A DNA stretch of 64,000 nt, taken from positions 1 to 64,000 of the forward strand of contig CAVHXA010000003.1 in the NCBI GenBank assembly GCA_963639765.1, written 5' to 3'. Position 1 is the stretch's first letter, and the number at the start of each line of letters is the position of its first letter. A program made the position numbers and the translations under genes. This document shows positions 59,995 through 64,000 of the stretch, one piece after another. This stretch comes from CAVHXA01 sp963639765. Lineage in GTDB: Bacteria; Bacillota; Clostridia; Oscillospirales; Oscillospiraceae. The notes beneath the pieces were generated by a model. That model was not told the DNA's origin and ran no database searches. It saw only the letters and a list, made by a program, of their open reading frames with translations.

Positions 59995-60023
59995 ATTATA
60001 GCATGGATCAGCCGGAAAGTCAA
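59995..60023 (-). promoter_or_regulatory. Sigma-A promoter of rplJL
   Basis: TTGACT, a 17-bp spacer and TATAAT on the minus strand, directly before the L10 leader. Confidence 0.85.
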
Positions 60024-60144
60024 GCTGATTTTCCGGCCCGCATGCGTCTGCCATTCGGCAGATTTACGCACCCCCCTGCGCCGAAAGGGCAGCCTGCAGG
60101 CGTCGTGCATTGCCCGCAAACCGGGCTCTTGCAGCGCGGGGGGG

Positions 60145-60235
60145 TTACAGCTCGGCAACAGGGCCGGGAGCCTGTTTGTCTGGAGAAGCGACCGGCTTTG
60201 GCAGGGACAGCAAATAAATTGTGCGGTATTGCCTT
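60145..60235. repeat. Possible degenerate third copy of the short inverted-repeat element
   Basis: The end GCGGTATTGCCTTAAT resembles the right ends of the elements at 27376-27529 and 52108-52272, and CTCGGCAACAGGG resembles the inner part of copy 2. No left end is seen, so this is tentative. Confidence 0.25.
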
Positions 60236-60923
60236 AATATTTGCTGGTGTTGACCTTGATGCCGGGGCCCATGGTAGAGGCAAGCACGCAGGAGCGGATA
60301 TACTGGCCCTTGGCAGCGGCGGGCTTGGCCTTTACAACGGCCTGAACCAGCGTGTCAAAGTTTTCCTGCAGCTTCTCTGCGCCAAAGGACACCTTGCCGA
60401 TGGGGCAGTGGATGATGTTTGTCTTGTCGAGGCGGTATTCGATTTTACCGGCTTTGATTTCACCGATTACTTTCGTAAGGTCGGCGGTTACTGTGCCGGC
60501 CTTGGGTGAGGGCATCAGACCCTTGGGACCCAGAACCTTACCCAGACGGCCAACTACACCCATCATGTCCGGGGTGGCGACAACAACGTCGTAGTCGAAC
60601 CAGTTTTCGTTGCGGATCTTGTCCACAAGCTCCTGACCGCCATAGAAGTCGGCGCCGGCGGCCTGTGCCTCTTCGAGCTTGGCATCCTTTGCAAATACCA
60701 GAACCCGGCGGGTCTTGCCCGTTCCGTTGGGCAGAACCACGCTGCCGCGAACCTGCTGGTCTGCATGACGGGAGTCAACGCCCAGCTTCAGGTGCAGCTC
60801 AACGGTTTCGTCGAACTTGGCGGGAGCCGCCTTGACTACCAGATCAAGTGCCTCGGCCACGTCGTATTGTACGCTGCGGTCGAACAGCTTGGCGCTTTCT
60901 TTATATTTCTTTCCTCTAAACAA
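60234..60923 (-). CDS. rplA: 50S ribosomal protein L1
   Basis: This 229-residue protein begins FRGKKYKESAKL, and has VVATPDMMGVVGRLGKVLGPKGLMP and GKIEYRLDKTNIIHCPIGKVSF. The start is TTG at 60923: AAGGAGG stands eight bases upstream and the length is then normal. A 15-codon longer frame is not supported. Confidence 0.96.
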   Translation of the reverse strand: MFRGKKYKESAKLFDRSVQYDVAEALDLVVKAAPAKFDETVELHLKLGVDSRHADQQVRGSVVLPNGTGKTRRVLVFAKDAKLEEAQAAGADFYGGQELVDKIRNENWFDYDVVVATPDMMGVVGRLGKVLGPKGLMPSPKAGTVTADLTKVIGEIKAGKIEYRLDKTNIIHCPIGKVSFGAEKLQENFDTLVQAVVKAKPAAAKGQYIRSCVLASTMGPGIKVNTSKY

Positions 60924-60994
60924 AGTTTGTTCCTCCTTATTAAGTGGTAGACGGAATACTCCTCCCACGTTTTGAGGCTGCGCCTCAGGTCGGA

Positions 60995-61420
60995 TCAGTC
61001 AACGATGGAAATGCCCATGCTGCGGCATGTGCCGGCAACCATCGCATATGCGCCCTCAACGGTGGGCGTATACATGTCTTCACGCTTCTTTTCGGCAATC
61101 TCCATAGCCTGGGCACGGGTAATGGTGGCGACCTTGTCTTTGTTGGGGACGCCGGAGCCCTTGTCCGCTCCTGCCGCCTTGAGAATCAGGGTGGCCGTCG
61201 GCGGAGTTTTTGTGATGAAGGTGAAGCTGCGGTCGGCATATACTGTGATGATAACGGGAACCTTGAAACCGATCTGATCCTTTGTGCGCTCGTTGAATTC
61301 CTTGATGAACTGCGAGATGTTTACGCCGTGCTGGCCCAGAGCCGGGCCAACCGGGGGAGACGCGGTGGCTTTGCCTGCCGCGATCTGAAGCTTGATATAA
61401 CCTGTTACCTTTTGTGCCAT
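60995..61420 (-). CDS. rplK: 50S ribosomal protein L11
   Basis: This 141-residue protein has MAQKVTGYIKLQIAAGKATASPPVGPALGQ-type N-terminus and the C-terminal rRNA-binding domain with TATLILKAAGADKGSG. GGAGG precedes the ATG. The gap to nusG (61421-61538) has two hairpins, GCACCGCC/GGCGGTGC at 61500-61520 and a GGGGCA/TGCCCC stem, which may regulate the operon. Confidence 0.97.
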   Translation of the reverse strand: MAQKVTGYIKLQIAAGKATASPPVGPALGQHGVNISQFIKEFNERTKDQIGFKVPVIITVYADRSFTFITKTPPTATLILKAAGADKGSGVPNKDKVATITRAQAMEIAEKKREDMYTPTVEGAYAMVAGTCRSMGISIVD

Positions 61421-61538
61421 GATAGCACCTCCTGCAAAATGTGGTGGTGCGCCCGTTTGGGCGCCAGGCGGGGCATGCGTTCTGCCCCTCCCACAAGCCG
61501 CACCGCCTGCGCGGCGGTGCTCCGGCCGGCTGCCGGAT

Positions 61539-62069
61539 TTATTCGTCTGTGATGGCCTCTACCTGACCCAGCTCAAGCTCAACGGGCGTTTCCCGCCCGA
61601 ACATGGAAACAACCACACGAACCTTTTCGTGTTCGAGATCCAGCTCTTCGACAACGCCGATAAAGGTGTCGAGCGGACCGTCTACAATGCGGACGCGGTC
61701 TCCCTCGGCAAAGGCGAGGTTGTACTCGCGCTTTTCCACGCCAAGCTGATAGACCTCTTCTTCTGTGAGAGGAGCAGGCGCGGTTTCCGAGCCGACAAAG
61801 CCCGTGACTCCGCGAATGCTGCGGATGACATACCAGGTCTCGTCGGACAGGAACATCTTTACCAGTACATAGCCGGGAAACAGCTTGCGCTCGACCGTTT
61901 TTGATCCGCCGTCCTCGGTGAACTCGGTTACGGTTTCCATGGGGATGGTGCATTCAAGAATCTGGTCTGCCAGATTCCGGGCCGCCACGTTTTTTTCGAT
62001 GGTGGCCTTGACCTTGTTTTCATAGCCGGAGTAGGTATGGACCACATACCATTTGGGTTCTTCTGCCAT
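61539..62069 (-). CDS. nusG: Transcription termination/antitermination factor NusG
   Basis: This 176-residue protein has the NGN domain (KWYVVHTYSGYENKVKATIE) and the KOW domain with FAEGDRVRIVDGPLDTFIGVVEEL. It follows secE by six bases. It couples RNA polymerase with ribosomes and Rho. Confidence 0.97.
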   Translation of the reverse strand: MAEEPKWYVVHTYSGYENKVKATIEKNVAARNLADQILECTIPMETVTEFTEDGGSKTVERKLFPGYVLVKMFLSDETWYVIRSIRGVTGFVGSETAPAPLTEEEVYQLGVEKREYNLAFAEGDRVRIVDGPLDTFIGVVEELDLEHEKVRVVVSMFGRETPVELELGQVEAITDE

Positions 62070-62075
62070 GGGGGC

Positions 62076-62312
62076 TTAACCCTTAACCACGCCGATCAGC
62101 CCCTGTACGAACAGGCTGCCTACGGCATCGAATACCCACACGCAGATTCCAACCACCAGAACGCACGCGATAACGATCAGGGTGTTGTTGATCATCTGCT
62201 TGCGGCTGGGCCATACGACCTTTTTCAGCTCGCTGCGCATTTCGCGGCACAGCCGCTTTATGTTCGCCCAGACACGCTTGAACCAGTTTTCCTTGTTTTC
62301 GGCCTTTGCCAT
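62076..62312 (-). CDS. secE: Preprotein translocase subunit SecE
   Basis: This 78-residue protein has the conserved amphipathic segment RSELKKVVWPSRKQMINNTLIV and one transmembrane helix (about residues 50-70). GGAAAGGG precedes the ATG at 62312; a longer form would start three codons upstream. It follows rpmG and precedes nusG. Confidence 0.93.
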   Translation of the reverse strand: MAKAENKENWFKRVWANIKRLCREMRSELKKVVWPSRKQMINNTLIVIACVLVVGICVWVFDAVGSLFVQGLIGVVKG

Positions 62313-62329
62313 GTGGTTCACCCTTTCCG

Positions 62330-62479
62330 TTACTTCGTTTCGGTGTGGACAGTGTGCTTTCTGCAGAATCTGCAGTACTTCTTCATCTCAAGGCGGTCAG
62401 GGTCGTTTTTCTTGTTTTTGACCGTGTTGTAGTTTCTCTGCTTGCATTCATTACATCTGAGTGTAACGCGCACCCGCAT
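62330..62479 (-). CDS. rpmG: 50S ribosomal protein L33
   Basis: A 49-residue ribosomal protein: RVRVTLRCNECKQRNYNTVK, then NDPDRLEMKKYCRFCRKHTVH. The two CxxC pairs mark the zinc-binding form. AAAGGAGG precedes the ATG at 62479. It lies just upstream of secE, as is usual. Confidence 0.95.
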   Translation of the reverse strand: MRVRVTLRCNECKQRNYNTVKNKKNDPDRLEMKKYCRFCRKHTVHTETK

Positions 62480-62603
62480 GCTCGGCACCTCCTTTTATTT
62501 GCCTCCCTGTCGGGCCGCAGCGCCATGGATTCGGCCGAACGGCCGTGAGGCTGCTGAGGCTGCGAGAAGTGTAAAAAAAAGAACCTCTCGCACAGGTAAA
62601 ATC

Positions 62604-62632
62604 ATTCTATCATGGGGCTATTTCCCGGTCAA
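62604..62632 (-). promoter_or_regulatory. Sigma-A promoter of rpmG-secE-nusG-rplKA
   Basis: TTGACC, a 17-bp spacer and TAGAAT on the minus strand. The 5' leader (62480-62600) has a GCGAGA/TCTCGC stem and a CGGCCGAACGGCCG palindrome. Confidence 0.75.
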
Positions 62633-62691
62633 GCCATTTTTCCGCAAATGTCTGAAAATTTTGCAGGTTCTTCAAACTCGCGGTTTTCGTA

Positions 62692-62720
62692 TTGACATTC
62701 GCAGAACACTGGCGTATTGT
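62692..62720 (+). promoter_or_regulatory. Sigma-A promoter of the ACP-like gene
   Basis: TTGACA, a 17-bp spacer and TATTGT; divergent from the rpmG promoter. Confidence 0.6.
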
Positions 62721-62799
62721 TTTACCCGGGCTTTTCCGGCTTTCGCGCCGGCACAGACCCAAATCCATCCACAAACAAAACTAAGGAGCGATTTTAACC

Positions 62800-63018
62800 A
62801 TGCTGGAGCTCATTCGCGGTATTATCCTCGACCGCGGCACCGATATTCCCGAAGACGCGATTACCGAGGAAACCGATTTCTTTCTGGACCTTGAGTGGTC
62901 AGACCGTGATCTCTATGCCTGTGCGGCAGCCCTGGAAGACGCCACCGGCAAAACCATCGATCTCGAGGATCTGGGCAGCCTGCACACCATCGGCGAGCTG
63001 ATCGGACTCGTGGCCTGA
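62800..63018 (+). CDS. Acyl-carrier-like protein with displaced Ser
   Basis: This 72-residue acidic protein has the length and helix pattern of acyl carrier proteins (ELIRGIILDRG, then TDFFLDLEWSDRDLYACAAALEDATG, and LGSLHTIGELIGLV). Aligned with AcpP, the DSL attachment motif reads SDR: the Ser is one place earlier and an Asp stands at the normal Ser position. It may be a carrier with a shifted site or a non-carrier binding partner. The next gene is an acyl ligase with its own promoter. Confidence 0.7.
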   Translation: MLELIRGIILDRGTDIPEDAITEETDFFLDLEWSDRDLYACAAALEDATGKTIDLEDLGSLHTIGELIGLVA

Positions 63019-63029
63019 GATCCGTCTGT

Positions 63030-63057
63030 TTGAATCCGGCGCGAAATATGATATAAT
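63030..63057 (+). promoter_or_regulatory. Sigma-A promoter of the acyl ligase
   Basis: TTGAAT, a 16-bp spacer and TATAAT, directly before a terminator-like hairpin. Confidence 0.7.
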
Positions 63058-63060
63058 CAA

Positions 63061-63088
63061 ATGCAGAGCTGCAGCGCTCTGCATTTTT
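63061..63088 (+). terminator. Intrinsic terminator between the ACP-like gene and the ligase
   Basis: ATGCAGAGC and GCTCTGCAT form a perfect 9-bp stem with a 6-base loop, then five T residues. It starts at the expected transcription start of the ligase promoter, so it may end ACP-like transcripts or attenuate the ligase. Confidence 0.8.
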
Positions 63089-63127
63089 GATGCTCTGTGC
63101 AGCAGACCGCAGCAAAGGAGGCCGCTC

Positions 63128-64000
63128 ATGCCTGTCACAGCCGGAACGCCCTGGATTTCAAGCCTTGGCCAGGTCCCCGCGCATCTTGAATACTTTCAGG
63201 GATCGATGTACCAGGCCGTGGCCGAGGCTGCCGAACGCCAGCCAACGGCGATTGCCTTTGATTTTCTGGGAAAAAGCACTTCCTATTCCGGCATGCTGCG
63301 GTCCATCCGTCAATTCGCCGCTGCACTCAGCGCACTGGGTGTCGCGCCCGAAGACCGGGTGACCATTGCCCTGCCAAACTGTCCGCAGGCGGTATATGCG
63401 CTTTATGCCGTAAATTATCTGGGTGCCGTGGCCAACATGATCCATCCCCTGAGCGCCGAGGCCGAGATTGTCTTTTTTCTCAACCATGCCCACAGTCGGA
63501 TTGTGATCACACTCGACCAGTTCTATGACAAATTTGCCTCGGTTCGGGAGCAGACCGGGCTGCAGACCATTCTGGTGACCAGCCTGAAGGACGCGCTGTC
63601 CGTCCCCGCACGCCTGGGCTACGCGCTGACACAGGGAAGATCCGTCCGGCCCGTCCCGCGGCAGCCCGGCGTAGTCCTGTATAAGGACCTCTGCGCATCG
63701 GTCCGGGGCGGCTCCGTTTGTGCAGCCTCCGTCCGCGCCCGGGACCCGGCTGTCATTCTGTATTCCGGCGGCACCACGGGCACCACGAAGGGAATCCTTC
63801 TTACCAACCTGAACTTCAACGCGCTGGGCGCGCAGGTAATTGCCGCAAACCCCATGTTCCGACCGGGCGACAGGATGCTGGCAGCCATGCCCCTGTTTCA
63901 CGGCTTCGGTCTGGGCGTATGCATCCACACCATGCTGCAGCACGGCGGACGCTGCGTGATGGTTCCCCGCTTTACGGCGGACAGCTTTGCCGGTCTCATC
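63128..64000 (+). CDS. AMP-forming acyl ligase, cut by the window end
   Basis: The first 291 codons of an ANL-family acyl-CoA or acyl-ACP ligase: YFQGSMYQAVAEAAERQPTAIAF at the N-terminus, LALPNCPQAV-type region, ILYSGGTTGTTKGILLTN as the ATP-binding motif, and MPLFHGFGLGVCIH. AAAGGAGG precedes the ATG. The adenylate and C-terminal Lys motifs lie beyond the window. Adjacent to the ACP-like gene, so it may load that protein. Confidence 0.85.
   Translation, partial: MPVTAGTPWISSLGQVPAHLEYFQGSMYQAVAEAAERQPTAIAFDFLGKSTSYSGMLRSIRQFAAALSALGVAPEDRVTIALPNCPQAVYALYAVNYLGAVANMIHPLSAEAEIVFFLNHAHSRIVITLDQFYDKFASVREQTGLQTILVTSLKDALSVPARLGYALTQGRSVRPVPRQPGVVLYKDLCASVRGGSVCAASVRARDPAVILYSGGTTGTTKGILLTNLNFNALGAQVIAANPMFRPGDRMLAAMPLFHGFGLGVCIHTMLQHGGRCVMVPRFTADSFAGLI

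Overview
The window looks like chromosome of a high-GC, gut-type Clostridia, most like Oscillospiraceae; this placement is inferred from gene content and style, not from a search. The signs are a Firmicutes-type parS/ParAB system, Clostridia-type small zinc-ribbon and coiled-coil proteins, csaB with a DUF5693 neighbour, an SLH-like surface protein, GTG/TTG starts with strong GGAGG ribosome sites, and many sigma-A promoters with 16-17 bp spacers. Two parS sites, parAB, rpsF-ssb-rpsR and the rpmG-secE-nusG-rplKAJL block suggest an origin-proximal segment.

Layout. 1-1.1 kb: a C-terminally cut serine recombinase beside the 3' end of rlmD, probably the scar of an integrated element. 1.1-13.1 kb: housekeeping genes (rlmD, an RsiV-like lipoprotein, an Mrp-type ATPase, a radical SAM protein, a hydrolase, parAB, mscL, mnmA, an acyl carrier protein, a nucleotidyltransferase), then the convergent rpsF-ssb-rpsR operon. 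13.3-18.6 kb: an SLH-like, beta-repeat surface protein behind a c-di-GMP-I riboswitch and terminator, and two envelope proteins. 18.7-27.4 kb: an atypical MIP channel, a large Gly-Pro-rich beta-helix protein, RidA and aldehyde dehydrogenase, a MATE exporter and an orphan solute-binding lipoprotein. 27.6-30.6 kb: a 3-kb insertion bounded by 15-bp direct repeats and imperfect inverted ends, carrying small phage/ICE-like genes, a cut XRE regulator and a cut IS30-type transposase. 30.8-36.4 kb: SDR and gapA, then a heterodimeric ABC exporter. 36.6-44.3 kb: a second Gly-Pro-rich beta-helix protein, an Old Yellow Enzyme-type reductase with a Gly-Pro insert, a stand-alone adenylating ligase, a CofE-like ligase and a HAD phosphatase, several with their own promoters. 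44.5-51.6 kb: tRNA-Val, a zincin-like DUF3810 protein, csaB with DUF5693, and a two-component system. 51.8-57.6 kb: an amino-acid-type ABC importer (ABC.X4 family) behind what looks like a complete Tyr/Phe leader-peptide attenuator, then a PhoBR-like pair. 57.6-62.5 kb: a hydrolase with a Gly-Pro tract and the ribosomal protein block. 62.7-64 kb: an unusual acyl-carrier-like protein and an acyl ligase cut by the window end.

The most notable signals are: (1) the Tyr/Phe-codon attenuator of the ABC.X4 operon; (2) Gly-Pro-rich tracts in several unrelated proteins; (3) the c-di-GMP riboswitch controlling a surface protein in a genome region that also holds csaB; (4) the 3-kb insertion and at least two short dispersed repeat families; and (5) a parS site that contains the start codon of rlmD. 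Function calls rest on motifs read by eye; no database search was run.
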